This document shows, one piece after another, positions 33,119 through 44,040 of a stretch of 64,000 bases of DNA (position 1 is the first letter of the stretch; each line of letters begins with the position of its first letter). Source of the DNA: Channallabes apus (lineage: Eukaryota; Chordata; Actinopteri; Siluriformes; Clariidae); NCBI GenBank assembly GCA_030522415.1, contig CM060124.1, positions 29,891,254 to 29,955,253 on the forward strand. The letters run 5' to 3'. The notes below the pieces were generated by a model, which was not told the DNA's origin, did no database searches, and worked only from the letters and a program-made list of their open reading frames with translations. Made by a program: the position numbers and the translations under genes.

Positions 33119-33494
33119 TTCATTCATTCATTTTCTATACCGCTTAATCCTGTGTTCAGGGTCGCGGGGGACCTGGAGCCTATCCCAGGAGACTTCGGGC
33201 ACTAGGCGGGGTACACCCTGGACAGGGTGCCAATCCATCGCAGGGCACACACACATACACACACTCACACACCCAATCACACACTACGGGCAAATTTAGG
33301 AACGCCAATTAGCCTAACCTGCATATCTTTGGACTGTGGGAGGAAACCGGAGTACCCGGAGGAAACCCACCAAGCACGGGGAGAACATGCAAACTCCATG
33401 CACACAGAGACGGGAATCGAGCCTGGCCGGGGAATCGAACCCAGACCCTGGAGGTGCAAGGTGACAGTGCTAACCACTACACCACCGCGCCGCC
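33119..33494 (-). mobile_element. SINE family A, full-length, with 12-bp target duplication
   Basis: The copy lies in the Tc1 and is flanked by a perfect TTGCAGTTATTT at 33107-33118 and 33495-33506. In minus orientation the head reads GCGCGGTGGTGTAGTGGTTA (A-box region), then GGGTTCGATTCC (B box). The body ends in GGTATAGAAAATGAATGAAT. The length of about 376 bases and the intact duplication indicate a recent insertion by a LINE-type mechanism. Confidence 0.97.
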
Positions 33495-33651
33495 TTGCAG
33501 TTATTTATTTGTAAAAAATGTTTGGAATCATGTATGATTTTCGTTCCACTTCTCACTTGGAATTCCAATAAAATTGATTCCTGTTTATGGCTGTAATGTG
33601 ACAAAATGTGGAAAAGCTCAAGTGGGCCGAATACTTTTGCAAGCCACTATA

Positions 33652-34000
33652 TATTTGGATGATGGAGGCCACTGTGCTCATCTGGATCTTCAATGCTGCA
33701 GAATTTTTTCTTCCCCATAATACAATCCTGTCTGAGAGGTCTACAGACAATTCCTTGGACTCCATGAGTGTGTTTTGCTCTGACTTGCACTGTTAACTTT
33801 GGGACGTTATATAGACAGGTGCGTGTCTTTCCAAATGATCTCCAATCAACTGAATTGATCACTGGTGAACTCCAATCAAATTGATGAAACATTGTTTGTA
33901 GAATTTTGAGGAAATACTGAATTTAATCCATTTAAGGTTGTAATATAGCAAAATGGGGAAAAAGTGAAGCACTGTGAAACTTTCTGGATGCACTGTAAGT
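33652..34000 (-). mobile_element. Old Tc1 copy, right end
   Basis: In reverse orientation it shows GATACAATCC-type sequence from the DNA-binding part (ATACAATCCTGTCTGAGAGG, CACTGTTAACTTTGGGACGT, TATATAGACAGGTG). It ends in an inverted-repeat terminus GGATGCACTGTA at 33984-33997. It pairs with the reverse fragment at 31485-31718, interrupted by the younger Tc1. Confidence 0.8.
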
Positions 34001-34045
34001 TCCCCGCGACCCTGTACAGTATAAACGCTGTAGAAAACAAGTAAA

Positions 34046-34257
34046 TGTGTGATTAAGGGTGTTACATTTAATCAATAAAATTAGTATCATGTTTAAAGTG
34101 TACATGTGCAATTACATTCTTTTATTATACTCTTACAGTTTAAGACTTCATAATGTATTATATGTCTTATAAATGTCATATTTGTATACAGACTTTGACT
34201 GTATGAATCAAACTCAACAAGACAGTTTAATCGAAAAAGCATGTTTTTTTTTGCTTT

Positions 34258-34291
<34 letters not shown>

Positions 34292-34650
34292 AGTTTAAAA
34301 CTACATAAAAGTGATATTTTTAAAGAAGAAAGAGGGAGTTGTCAAGAATTCTAATTATAACCAGAAGAGGTCCATTATCATGGGACAGCAGTGGGATGTT
34401 CTGTCTGATCTCACGGACATCTGCTCTGATTGTTTTTCCAGACTCGTCCAGAAACGGGGGAATAGATACTGTATCTGCAAAATGGAATAAACACGAAACA
34501 TGACGGGGTGCGCTGTTATTGGGAAATAATCAACAATATGGTGGTGTGACGATGATGGTGATGATGATGATGAAGAACCATTCTACACTGACATCACGTC
34601 TCTCAGTGCCGTGTTATAAATAACGTCACAACGGACAGTAATGTCATCTT
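34046..34650. other. Spacer with poly-T and GATG runs
   Basis: Poly-T at about 34268-34291. GGGAAATAATCAACAATATG motif at about 34519. GATG/GAT run at 34552-34573, facing a CATCCTCATCAT run at 34648-34675. No gene recognised. Confidence 0.4.
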
Positions 34651-34729
34651 CATCCTCATCCTCATCATCGTCATATGCTATCATCATTAAAAGCAACGGG
34701 TGGTCGAGATGGCTGTGCTTTTTTCCCTC

Positions 34730-34985
34730 TCGCCTCTCACACGTGGTATCGCTTTCCCGCTTCGAGAGTGTGCAGGATGAGCGCTAAAATCTCACTTCAA
34801 ACAGGCAAATCTCTGAAACCCCAGACAAACCCCTTCCCCCAACCCTATCCCGTTCCGTCCACATCGCTGGATGGTCAAATCCCGAGGTGGCGAGAGGTGA
34901 GACCGGGGAACACTTCGTCATATTCAATTAGCACACGGCTGTCACCGAGCCCAAGCCGTGACATCATCTCCTGGCAGAGAGGAAG
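34730..34985. promoter_or_regulatory. Repeat-free block, candidate conserved element
   Basis: Balanced base composition without simple repeats, unlike its neighbours. It includes CACACGTGGTATCGCTTTCC, ATTCAATTAGCACACGGCTG and GTGACATCATC. A 132-residue frame crosses it but shows no recognisable domain and runs into a GA tract (34989-35021). Low-confidence regulatory candidate. Confidence 0.25.
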
Positions 34986-34986
34986 G

Positions 34987-35025
<39 letters not shown>

Positions 35026-35299
35026 CTATATAGTACATGCTATATGTTACATGATAACTTTAACTTGCTGTAAATAATTATTACATCCCCTTGTGCTAGA
35101 AAGGGTTTCAGATGACATGAACATAAAACCTGGAATCATTTAACATTCCTTTAATTTGTGTATAATTAGAGTTATTTTGAACTGTCTGGTCTGTTTGTGA
35201 ATAATTAGCCTCGTTAGCATCAACAACCTGCTTGAGTGTAAAAGGAATAAAACAGGTGGGATGTAGAAACTTGATTTTGTTCTAAAATAAAAGTGTGTT

Positions 35300-35304
<5 letters not shown>

Positions 35305-35360
<56 letters not shown>
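35305..35360. repeat. (AT)n microsatellite
   Basis: About 28 AT units. Confidence 0.97.
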
Positions 35361-35367
<7 letters not shown>

Positions 35368-35549
35368 ATAGGATAGAAAAATTTATTAATTTAGATTGCA
35401 CTTTGTCGTCATTGCTAGTTTACTATTAAAGTGCAGCTTAGCTAATACACAATGCTAACACATTGCTTAAATGCTGTGCCGCCATTTGTTCAGGGATCAG
35501 TTTTAAAATAAAAATTCTCCCACCGACGGCTGTTGTACTTTCTTTGGCA

Positions 35550-35815
35550 GCGAAGTGGAGTAGTGGTTAGCATTTTGGCCATGCACCGCCAGGGTCCAGG
35601 TTCGATTCCCACCATGGGTTCTGTGTGTATGGAGTTTGCATGTTCTGCCCGTGCTTCATGGGTTTCCTCCCACAGTACACAGACATGCAGATTAGGCTAA
35701 CTGGCGTTCCTAAATTGCCCGTAGTGTGTGAATGTTGACCAAAGGCCCAACAAGGATTGTAAAAATGGCCCCAATGGTCCCTAGTTAGACTACAGATGTT
35801 CCTAGATGGATGATA
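35550..35815 (+). mobile_element. SINE family A copy
   Basis: Head GTGGAGTAGTGGTTAGCATT with B box GGTTCGATTCCCACC, then GGAGTTTGCATGTTCTGCCC, CATGCAGATTAGGCTAACTG and a diverged tail ending CCTAGATGGATGATAC. Confidence 0.92.
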
Positions 35816-35829
35816 CTTCCTTTGGCTGC

Positions 35830-36250
35830 TGTTTTAATTCGCTAGGGAGCATAAAGACTGGACTTCGGAGTGATGGAAAAAGGTCATGTGACCTGATGAG
35901 TCCAGATTGAGCCTATTCCAGAGTGATGGGCGTGTCAGGGTAAGAAGGGAAGCGCATGCACCTATCATACATAGTGTCCACTGTCCAAATCTCTGGAGAC
36001 AGTGTTATGATCTGGGGTTGATCAGTTGATCAGGACTACACTCAGCAACGTTATGGGGCAATAAAATGAAGTCAGCTGACGACCTGAACGTACTGAATCA
36101 CCAGGTTTTTACATCTATGGAGCTTTTCTTCCCTGATAGCACGGACATTCCCGGAATCAGGGAGTGAAAGAATGATTCAGGGAGCATGAGAAGTCATTTT
36201 CATATATGAACTGGATGCCACATTGCATGTGTAATCAAGGCTAAAGTTGC
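35830..36250 (+). pseudogene. Tc1/mariner-superfamily transposase relic
   Basis: Reads CATGTGACCTGATGAGTCCA (catalytic-domain SDES region), TTCCAGAGTGATGGGCGTGT, AGTGTTATGATCTGGGG (GSVMIWG region), TTCTTCCCTGATAGC and TGATTCAGGGAGCATGAGAA. It is the same family as the minus-strand relic at 10360-10760. Frameshifts and stops are spread throughout, and the third acidic region is missing. Confidence 0.72.
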
Positions 36251-36299
36251 TTGAATGAAATCTTAGAGGGAAGGAAATGTTATGTCCAGGCAGTGCATA

Positions 36300-37400
36300 A
36301 GAAGAAAGAACAATTTTTCCATTTTCATCAATATTCTAAACACAAAAATGTTGCTTCGGTGTGTTAACATTAAAGCTGTAATGCTTGTACCATATTAATT
36401 ATTTTCAAATATGAAAAAACAACAACAACAGAAGTATCACATATTAACGGATTGTGAGTGATTAAACACTGAGATTGATTTAATAACAAATGCATCCACG
36501 ACCCCAGACTGTGTGGAGGTCACGGAGCTGCAGCGAAATGGGAACGGCATGAAGGAGGAGCGCAAAGAAGCCCTTTCACACAGTATGCAAGATGTGTGGT
36601 CTCAGGAATGCTATGCTAAGATTCTTCTGCTGTGTGTGTGTGTGTGTGTGTGCGTGTGTGTGAGTGAGTATTCACAACACGACAGGCTGAGAAAACAGAC
36701 ACACATGGAGCAACAACTGCTTCTCCAGAGTAAATCATTTCATGGATGTGCAAGAAATTTGTGTTGGAATCAGAGAGCCAGGATAAGCATGTGTGTATGT
36801 GTGTGTTTGTGTGTGTGTGTGTGTATAGAGCCAAATGCATAGGAATGTCTCAGTGGAACAGGTGCGAGGAGAAAATACGCCTGTGGTCTTGATACACAAG
36901 CTCCTTATGAAGCTTAGAATAGAAATGTGTTTTTAATATTTTAATAGTGGAGATGATTTACTCTCGAGTAAAATGTGTGTGTGCATGTATTTGTATCTGT
37001 GTGCACGCTTAACAATTTTTTCTTAAGTCTCCAATGTTGATCATTTTATTGCCTTTCTAGATTATATTTACACTTGTGGTGTGGCAGGCTCACATTTTAG
37101 CTACACAGCTATTTTTGCACAGTTATTATTTGCCTAGTGGTCAAAAGTGGGAACTGTAACAAACGTTAATAAAGGCCCAGTGAGGGAGGAGTAACACTGC
37201 CCCATGATCAGAGGAGGCGCAGAGGAAAAGACGCTTATTAACAAGGTTTGCCAGGGTTGTGTTGTTATGTTACTTTTGTCTAGTTCCAAGGTGATATAAA
37301 TAATTTTTATATGAAATAGTTTTGTAACTATAATTACCGGGACTCCATATTGATATCAACTATTATAGCTGAACTGCCTGCCACCTAACACACTGTATAA
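36300..37400. other. Spacer with GT microsatellites
   Basis: GT tracts at 36631-36661 and 36790-36824. No gene recognised. AACAACAACAAC at 36418-36430. Confidence 0.4.
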
Positions 37401-37419
37401 ATGCAGATCATTTCCTGCT

Positions 37420-37680
37420 ATCTGTTTCACCCAGATGAGGATGGGTTCCCTGTTGAGTCTGGTTCCTCTCAAGGTTTCTTCCTATTACCATCTCAGGGAG
37501 TTTTTCCTTGCCACTGTCGCCCTCGGGCTTGCTCACCAGGGACTATCTGAACATTTTGATTCATACACATTCACATTCCATACAAACTTAAATAATTCTT
37601 TTGATTGTGTAAAGCTGTTTTGAGACAATGACAATTGTTAAAAGCGCTATACAAATAAACTGAATTGAATTGAATTAACA
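37420..37680 (+). mobile_element. LINE-type retroposon 3-prime end
   Basis: Contains CTCAAGGTTTCTTCCTATTA, CTCAGGGAGTTTTTCCTTGC, TAAAGCTGTTTTGAGACAAT and AAAAGCGCTATACAAATAAA, ending in a GAATT repeat. This is a common 3-prime terminal sequence of a fish retroposon family, recognised from memory; the clade is not certain. A related end lies at 39429-39475. Confidence 0.7.
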
Positions 37681-37754
37681 CGCCAATATGTACAAGGCTG
37701 CACACACAGTCACAGGGAGCACCGACCTTCATAAGTCAGTGTGCCAAAAGACAT

Positions 37755-38450
37755 CGTCCTGTGTACACCGGGAGCTGTGAGACCGGCTATTCTGAGCACG
37801 TGTGTTACCATGTCTGCTATTTCATCACGGCCAGCAAGTTAGAACAAAGAACGAATGTGAAGTTCTGTTTGAAACTGGGCAAACCTGCCACAGAGATGTT
37901 TGATATGGTTCGGAAAGTTTACGGCGTTGCTACAATGAGTCGTTCGAGGTATTTTAAGTGGCATGCATGCTTCAAGAGTGGAAGAACATCACTGGAAGAC
38001 AACAAGAGATCAGGGAGACCGTCAACAAGCTCAACCTCCAAAAATGTTGAAACTGTTCGTGCATGATGATGATCAACAGAAAACAATTTACAACATTGTT
38101 GTTATTTTCAGTGTATCATATAGAACAGTCCAGGCAATCCTCATGTGGGATTTGAACATGTTGCTGCCAAGTTCGTCCCCAAACTGCTGACCCAGGAGCA
38201 GAAGGAACATAAAACCCCATCAGAGTGCTGTGGATGACCTGTCTTTCATGTCAAGGTTCTGTACCAGTGACGAAACTTGGGTGTATGGATATGACCCTAA
38301 GGTGAAGCAACAGTCCTCACCGTGGAAGAGCTCATCATCACCACAACCGAAAAAATGTGAAGCAGGTCTGCAGCTTGACCAAGTGCATGACATCAAATAC
38401 CCCCACATATTAAATGCAAATTTTAATATGTCCTTAATATGTCAATAAAG
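37755..38450 (+). pseudogene. Mariner-type transposase relic (SETMAR/GVQW3-like family)
   Basis: The first frame reads SKLEQRTNVKFCLKLGKPAT, then ETFDM-like and VYGVATMSRSRYFKWHACFK with DNKRSGRPSTS. This is the helix-turn-helix region of mariner transposases of the type fused in SETMAR. After a frameshift near 38060 come SYRTVQAIL and KLLTQEQKEHK. After another comes FCTSDETWVYGYDPKVKQQS with the first catalytic Asp. Sequence after PKKCEAG is lost, so the catalytic domain is truncated. No inverted termini were found. Confidence 0.88.
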
Positions 38451-38459
38451 TCCTTTAAC

Positions 38460-39415
38460 AGAGTTTACCTTCAGTACTGAGGTCCATTCACTCTTTCATT
38501 ATCGGATTGCTTTTCTCTTGCATTTACTTACTGCATTACCTGTACTTGAAAATCTGTGACTTATGCTATTAATTTTCTATGGAAGCCAACTGTGATGGCA
38601 CTCCAAAATCTCTGTTTTTCTGATTTGAGACTAAGTGGCTGTATTGAACTCAATCTTACATATGTCCTCATGATACTTATGTATATCAAAAGTCCAGCCA
38701 GTTGGCCCAAGTGCAATGGAATGATCTTAACCAGGTTAGGTTTGGTACCCATGCCGAATCAATTTGTCCCCATGATCAAAAATCATGTTGATCAAAAATA
38801 AGTAACCCTTCAAAAACAGCCCTGAATTTCTTGCAAGAATGACTCCATAGAGAATAATCGCATTTCAACTATGGTCACACCGATTCAGCCAAACACTACT
38901 TCTGTCTCTCTCTCAATGATGAATGCTCAATTTTCAATCCAAGACTGTTAAATCTAAACGGAACGCCAGGCCTTCCAGCAAGTCCTGCCTTGATTACAAT
39001 GTAAATGGAGTAAATTTTGCTATCAAGTGTTTTTTAAGACCTGACAAAGAAAAAAAAACTTATTTTCTCATTAATTTTACTTTGTCAGTTTACATTCTCA
39101 GCATGTGAGTCAGACATGCAACCACAGGTGGTAAGCACTCAGCAAATTCAGTTTGTACTGTATACTGTATATCCTTGCCGTATAAAGTTCCTCAATGCCT
39201 ACTTGAACAACAGGCTACTAGATACTAGATAGTCACTTTTGCAGTGCAGACGAACTCTTGATGGAGAGGAATACCACTTTCTTTGGCTTTACTTAACAGA
39301 ACTCCTCATATTCTGTAGAGCGATTCTCTGAAATTGGGGGTCAGGGCTCTCAGTGAAGGCACACACAGGCACACCCACACATGGTGGGGATGCTTTCAGG
39401 ATTTGATGATCAGGA
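38460..39415. other. Spacer, nothing recognised
   Basis: Unique AT-rich DNA; several open frames of 60-80 residues with no recognisable domain. Confidence 0.35.
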
Positions 39416-39424
39416 AGGAAACTG

Positions 39425-39620
39425 ATTCTGTAAAGCTCCTTCGCTACAATGATCGTTGTTAAAAGTGCTAAAAGTGGGCCAGGTAGCTCAGTGGCTAAGG
39501 CATTGGACTACGGTTCGGAAGATCCCAGGTTTAAACCCCACAACCACCAAGTGGAAGTCGCTCTGGATAAGAACGTCTGCCAAATGGCTAAATGTAAATG
39601 CTATTGAATTGAATTGGGTG
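39425..39620 (+). mobile_element. SINE B inserted in a LINE-type 3-prime end
   Basis: TCTGTAAAGCTCC with GTTGTTAAAAGTGCTA (39430-39472) is a retroposon tail. It is interrupted by a SINE B copy (39475-39600: GTAGCTCAGTGGCTAAGGCA, AGGTTTAAACCCC, then GTCGCTCTGGATAAGAACGT). The tail resumes as ATTGAATTGAATTG at 39602. The SINE lacks the middle GTTGGGCCC segment. Confidence 0.8.
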
Positions 39621-39626
39621 ACATAG

Positions 39627-39905
39627 TGACTTAGTGGTTAGCACTGTCACCTTGCACCTCTAGGGTCTGGGTTCAATTCCCAACCAGGTTTGATTCCAGC
39701 CTCTGTGTACATGGAAGTTGCTTGGTGGGTTGCCTCGGGGTACTTCGGTTTTCTCCCATAGTCCAAAGACAGGCAGATTAGGCTAATTGGTGTTCCCAAA
39801 TTGCTGGTGGTGAATGAATGAGTGTGTGTATGTGTGTGTACCCTGCCTCGTGCCCTAAATCTCCTGGAATAGGCTCCAGCCCCTCCACAATCCTGAATAC
39901 AGGTT
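39627..39905 (+). mobile_element. SINE family A copy
   Basis: Head TAGTGGTTAGCACTGTCACC, B box GGTTCAATTCCC, body GGCTAATTGGTGTTCCCAAA, tail region GGAATAGGCTCCAGCCCCTC and TCCTGAATACAGG. Confidence 0.92.
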
Positions 39906-40269
39906 TAATACAGGACAATTAGCTGTGATTGTGACCAGAAAGGAAATACTTTGATGGGTTCCAAACCCCCCATAGCCCATTGGGTTGGCCATTCTCATCC
40001 TACACCTCAAATGGATGGTGGAACAGTAGTAGTGTCAGCAGGAGCTTTATAGGAAGGGATGTCAAGTAACACTGCCAGAAGCAAAATATTGGTGAGTGTA
40101 GTGACTTTGTCACTCTGTGGGAGTATAATCCTGCTGTGGTGCCTTTGTCAATGGCCTAGAATGACCAGGTGGTTCTTGGTGTTAAAGATTGCCACAGTAA
40201 TAACATACTTTCTTGTTATGATGCTGTTGGTATTCCATACGGGTTGAATTGACTTGATTGACTTAAATG

Positions 40270-40780
40270 AACTCTGTAGACTGGATTTCATGACTTGAGT
40301 TTCTTCCTTGGTTCCATCGCTTTAGGAAGGATGGAGACCTTGATAAGTGAGTCCAGGGAGGCTCGGTTATCCCAACAGTCCAACTTGTTGAACATATTGT
40401 CTCTGAGTCCCTGATTATACACTGCCTTTAGAGCCAATTTTGTGCAGCTGCTCCACACGGCTAACTAGCAGAAGTGCAAGGTGAATTTGTTAGCCCTCTG
40501 CCCCCCCCCCCCTGTTTGAGGCTGAGGAGCTTCTTGCTTGTCTCTTTGCCCTTCAGTAGAGTTATCAAATGTTCATTGGGGTTAAAACTCTCCCCACCTT
40601 GTGACCAAAGTACTGTTTCCCAGATGAGAGCTTTCCCAGTGAGCAGACTCTGGAGTTGTGCTATCTTAGCGCACTTAGCAACCCTGTCTTGGTTGGAGAA
40701 ATAGGGCAAACACTGCAGTAACAAGTCCCTGCACTTATCTGGCTCTCTGAAATAATCATCAGGGTGTACGATGAGGGATC
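40270..40780 (-). pseudogene. Ty3/gypsy-type gag relic
   Basis: The minus frame includes REPDKCRDLLLQCLPYFSNQ, then KIAQLQSLLTGKALIWETVL and WSQGGESFNPNEHLITLLK. This is the arrangement of gag capsid-type proteins of fish gypsy retrotransposons (PDKCRGFLLQC, LTG-A--WA). Downstream, RDNMFNKLDCWDN with SLDSLIKV continues the same protein after a frameshift. A poly-C run (40501-40512) disrupts it. No pol, protease or LTR is visible nearby. The upstream part of the 160-residue frame (40785-40943) is unrelated read-through. Confidence 0.72.
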
Positions 40781-41095
40781 TCATCAAGAAGAGTATGGAG
40801 AACATTGTCGTCAAACTTGTTGTGGTATACAAGGAATAAAACACTTGCATGTAATAACACTGTTGATTATTTTCCCATACGAGCACCCTCCTACATAATA
40901 CACTAATAGGAATGTGGATTTGCTGCTGCTGGTCATCGAGCATTTAAAACCTTTGCCTGCTTTGATGATTAGCCACAAATCTGGAAGCAGAAGAAGCAGA
41001 AGTTTTGGCATAGGCTCTGTTGAACGTGACTTAGCTGGCCTTCATCTGTCAGTGATTATCTCCAGCTGATGGAGCTGTGTCAGTTTTACATCTGA

Positions 41096-41131
41096 AACAC
41101 ACACACACACACATACACACACATACACACC
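41096..41131. repeat. (CA)n tract
   Basis: CACACA with two AT interruptions. Confidence 0.85.
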
Positions 41132-41339
41132 AAGTAGATACCTAACATATAACACAGAAGCCTTGTCATCAACCGTGATTTTATTTTGTGTTATAAGAAA
41201 AACTGATGAACTGGATGAAAACGATCAGCTGATGACAATAAATCAGGAGTTATGTCAGAGTTACATTGTTTTCATATGATGTCACCTTGAGTGATGAAAA
41301 ACACTACTGATTTTTATTACAGCCCCTTTAAACGCTGTA

Positions 41340-42007
41340 AAACATTTCTTTCCCCTACTTCCTTCCCTAGTTCCTTCCTTCCTGTCTCTGCTTTACTTTT
41401 GTAATCTCCCAATTCCATTTGTATATTTCTTTTTGTCGGTCCATTTACTTTTTCTTTTTTTCTATTCTCTATTTTTTATTTCTATTTTCTTTCTATTATC
41501 ACTCAATATTATCATATTCATTCCGTCATTATTATTTTTTTCTTTATTCTTACATATCTCTGTTAATTTTTGTTACTTTTTCTGTTCTTTCTTTCTTTCT
41601 TTCTTTCTTTCTTAATCTCTTAAATTTCTCTGTATATTTGATTTCTGTCAGTCCATCTGTCTGTCCACTTGTCTGTATTTCATAATTATCTTTAACTTAT
41701 TTGTTACTTTGTTTTCTTTCATTCTTATTTCTTTTATACTTTATTTATCTTTAACCCCACTGTTGACTTTCAATGTATTCAATTAATTAAAAAATTTATT
41801 AAAATCAAATTAATTAAATTTTTTTTAGTTGTTTTGTTTTCTTTTTTAATATTTGTTTTTCTTTCCTATCACTTCAAACCTCTTGCGCTGTGTTTGTCTT
41901 TCTTTCTTTCTTTCTTTCTTTCTTTATTTGTTTCCTCTCTTTCTTTCTTTCTTTCTTTCTTTCTTTCCTCTCTTTCTTTCTTTCTTTCTTTTTTTCTTTC
42001 TTTCCTC

Positions 42008-42040
<33 letters not shown>

Positions 42041-42065
42041 TCTTTCTTTCTTTCTTTGTTTCCTC

Positions 42066-42109
<44 letters not shown>

Positions 42110-42118
42110 TGTTTCCTC

Positions 42119-42170
<52 letters not shown>

Positions 42171-42192
42171 TCCTCTCTTTCTTTCTTTCCTC

Positions 42193-42228
<36 letters not shown>

Positions 42229-42296
42229 TCCTCTTTCTTTCTTTCTTTCTTTCTTTTTTCTTTCTTTCCTTTCTTTCTTTCTTTCTTTCTTTCTTT

Positions 42297-42353
<57 letters not shown>

Positions 42354-42540
42354 TCTTTCTTTCTTTCCTCTCTTTCTTTCTTTCTTTCTTTCTTTGTTTC
42401 CTCTCTTTCTTTCTTTCTTTCTTTCCTCTCTTTCTTTCTTTCTTTCTTTCTTTCTTTCCTCTCTTTCTTTCTTTCTTTCCTCTCTTTCTTTCTTTCTTTC
42501 TTACTCTGTTACATACCTTTTTCTTTCTCACTTTTTTTCC
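41340..42540 (+). repeat. Polypyrimidine tract dominated by (CTTT)n
   Basis: The + strand is almost only C and T for about 1.2 kb. The core 41899-42510 is CTTT repeats punctuated by TTTCCTCTC interruptions. Long open frames arise in all + frames and one minus frame because CTTT repeats have no stop codons; they are not genes. Homopurine-homopyrimidine mirror structure can form triplex (H-) DNA. Confidence 0.97.
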
Positions 42541-42559
42541 TGACTCAGTCATTGTCTTC

Positions 42560-43610
42560 TTATGTTAGTTGTACAGTAAGTGTGGCAGGGGAAAAGTATC
42601 ACATTAAATGGATAGATCCTGTTAAACACCCATTCTTTCTTCTACTAAAAGAACATTTGGTGACCATTGAGGAGCACTGTACTGTACATGCTGCAGATTT
42701 TAACATCCAAATGGTGCATGGAGAAAACTGTGCGTTACTCGACTCTGAATCTGTGTAACTTTCCATAAAAACCATAAAAATGTTCCGTTTGCAATCAGGC
42801 TGGTGTACAAATAACTTTGTTGTATTAAATAAAGCCAGAGCTAAAGTACTAAATGCAGGTCCATTATTTAATAAACAAAAAAAACCCTTTTGGTTCATTA
42901 AACTTTCATAAAATTGAGAAGGATTCTGTTTAAAATAGTCCCTTCAAATACTGGGAACACTGCTGGATACTGGAAAGACAAAAGTCAGAAAAATATGGAC
43001 AATATGTTTAATGTGATGAAAACAAAACATCTTTGTCTGAGTTTAATATATTCCCTGGCCCGGAGCCGCGTAATGAGATATTCCAGCTGATTCTTGCTCC
43101 TAGAGGGATCCAAGAGATTACTTGATAGTGGTAGCTGGTGGTACGTCCAAGGGTTTGATGTTCTACAGAAATGCTGGAGTGCTGCTCTGAGGAAAGTGGA
43201 GAAATGTCTGGTGTCAACGTCGTCGTTTTGTTTAATGTAGAGGCTGCAGAGTGCATGTACGGTACGAGGGGTTTTGCTTTAAGCACCAGACATTTCGGGA
43301 GAATTGTCTGTTTTAGTCAGGATGTAGACAGCAGACAAGTTTCCATGTGTAGTTTATTAGTTTTATCAGTTTTGTCCCTAATGAACATTATTAGCTGATT
43401 TTAGCTACATGCGTGATTAACGTTAGCTAATCAAACAATGATAGATTTGATTGAATTTAATGAAAGTTTCAACATTAACATTTGACAGAAATCAAAGACG
43501 CATCTTTCAGATCTGAGGAAGTGGGCGGGGCTTCCAGGGGTTCAGTTATTATCAACAGAACCAAATCAAAAGCAACACAAAACAGTATATATTTTTTTCT
43601 AATTCAATAA
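42560..43610. other. Spacer, nothing firmly recognised
   Basis: Unique DNA. A 13-bp inverted pair GAAATGTCTGGTG / CACCAGACATTTC lies at 43201-43213 and 43284-43296. No domain is seen in the short frames. Confidence 0.35.
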
Positions 43611-43619
43611 AATCCAATA

Positions 43620-44040
43620 AAAACATATTTAATAAAACTCTAAAGCAGCACTTATTCAGCAGCATTAGAAGAACAGAACAGGTGATCACAAGCAGATAAC
43701 AAAGCTGTAGAACAGAACACACTGCGTGCACCGCGCATGGTAATAATTAATAAACATCCACGCAATAGTAATGCTAGCTCTGGATTAGCGGCCACGGCCT
43801 TCCTCTTTTCCAGACGTTCCTCCCTGGTGTTTTCTTTTCCCAAACTTGGCCGGATCGATATGGATCGATTAATGAAGTGCGCTCCAGATTCCTTCAGTAA
43901 TGAGCTGATCATATAGCGGCGGGTTTATTTATGAGCTCCGCACGGTCCGATGCGTCGTTTTTCCATTAGCCTACACATTAGGCAACAGGTCGATCGTCCA
44001 GTCATTAACCGCCACCTCCGAGTCAAGTCATTAACACACA
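43620..44040. promoter_or_regulatory. Candidate conserved non-coding element
   Basis: A repeat-free block contains ATCGATATGGATCGATTAAT, several ATTA/TAAT cores (TAATAATTAATAAA at 43741, CAGTCATTAACC at 44000, AAGTCATTAACAC at 44025) and CAGTAATGAGCTGATCATAT. An 87-codon minus frame crosses it (43912-43652) without a recognisable domain, splice sites or a plausible start. I read it as a regulatory candidate in the en1 gene desert rather than an exon. Confidence 0.35.

Larger units (their letters stand above)
31721..33649 (-). mobile_element. Tc1-like transposon with nested SINE
   Basis: Left end CAGTGGCTTGCAAAAGTATT after TA (31719-31720). Right end, reverse-complemented, TAGTGGCTTGCAAAAGTATT, then TA (33650-33651); the terminal G is mutated at the right. 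Without the 376-base SINE and its duplication the length is about 1.54 kb. It is inserted in an older Tc1 copy, whose matching sequence resumes at 33652 (GGATGATGGAGGCCACTGTG). Confidence 0.94.

Noticed and set aside
33400..33494. tRNA gene (A and B boxes)
   Set aside because: The tRNA-like part is fused to a SINE body with tail and target duplication; no complete cloverleaf was drawn. The same applies to the heads at 3651, 35560, 39480 and 39630.
36513..36842. 109-residue ORF with CVCVCV repeats
   Set aside because: Mostly translation of two GT microsatellites; no domain.
41834..42758. Four overlapping long ORFs (217-301 residues, SFFLSFFL or KKERKKER repeats)
   Set aside because: They are translations of the CTTT tract, which lacks stop codons in these frames; no start context, domain or non-repeat coding body.
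43652..43912. 87-residue minus ORF that reads like a natural peptide (ENTREERLEKRKAV)
   Set aside because: No recognisable domain, splice sites or conserved start; the DNA looks more like a conserved regulatory block. Kept only as a regulatory candidate.
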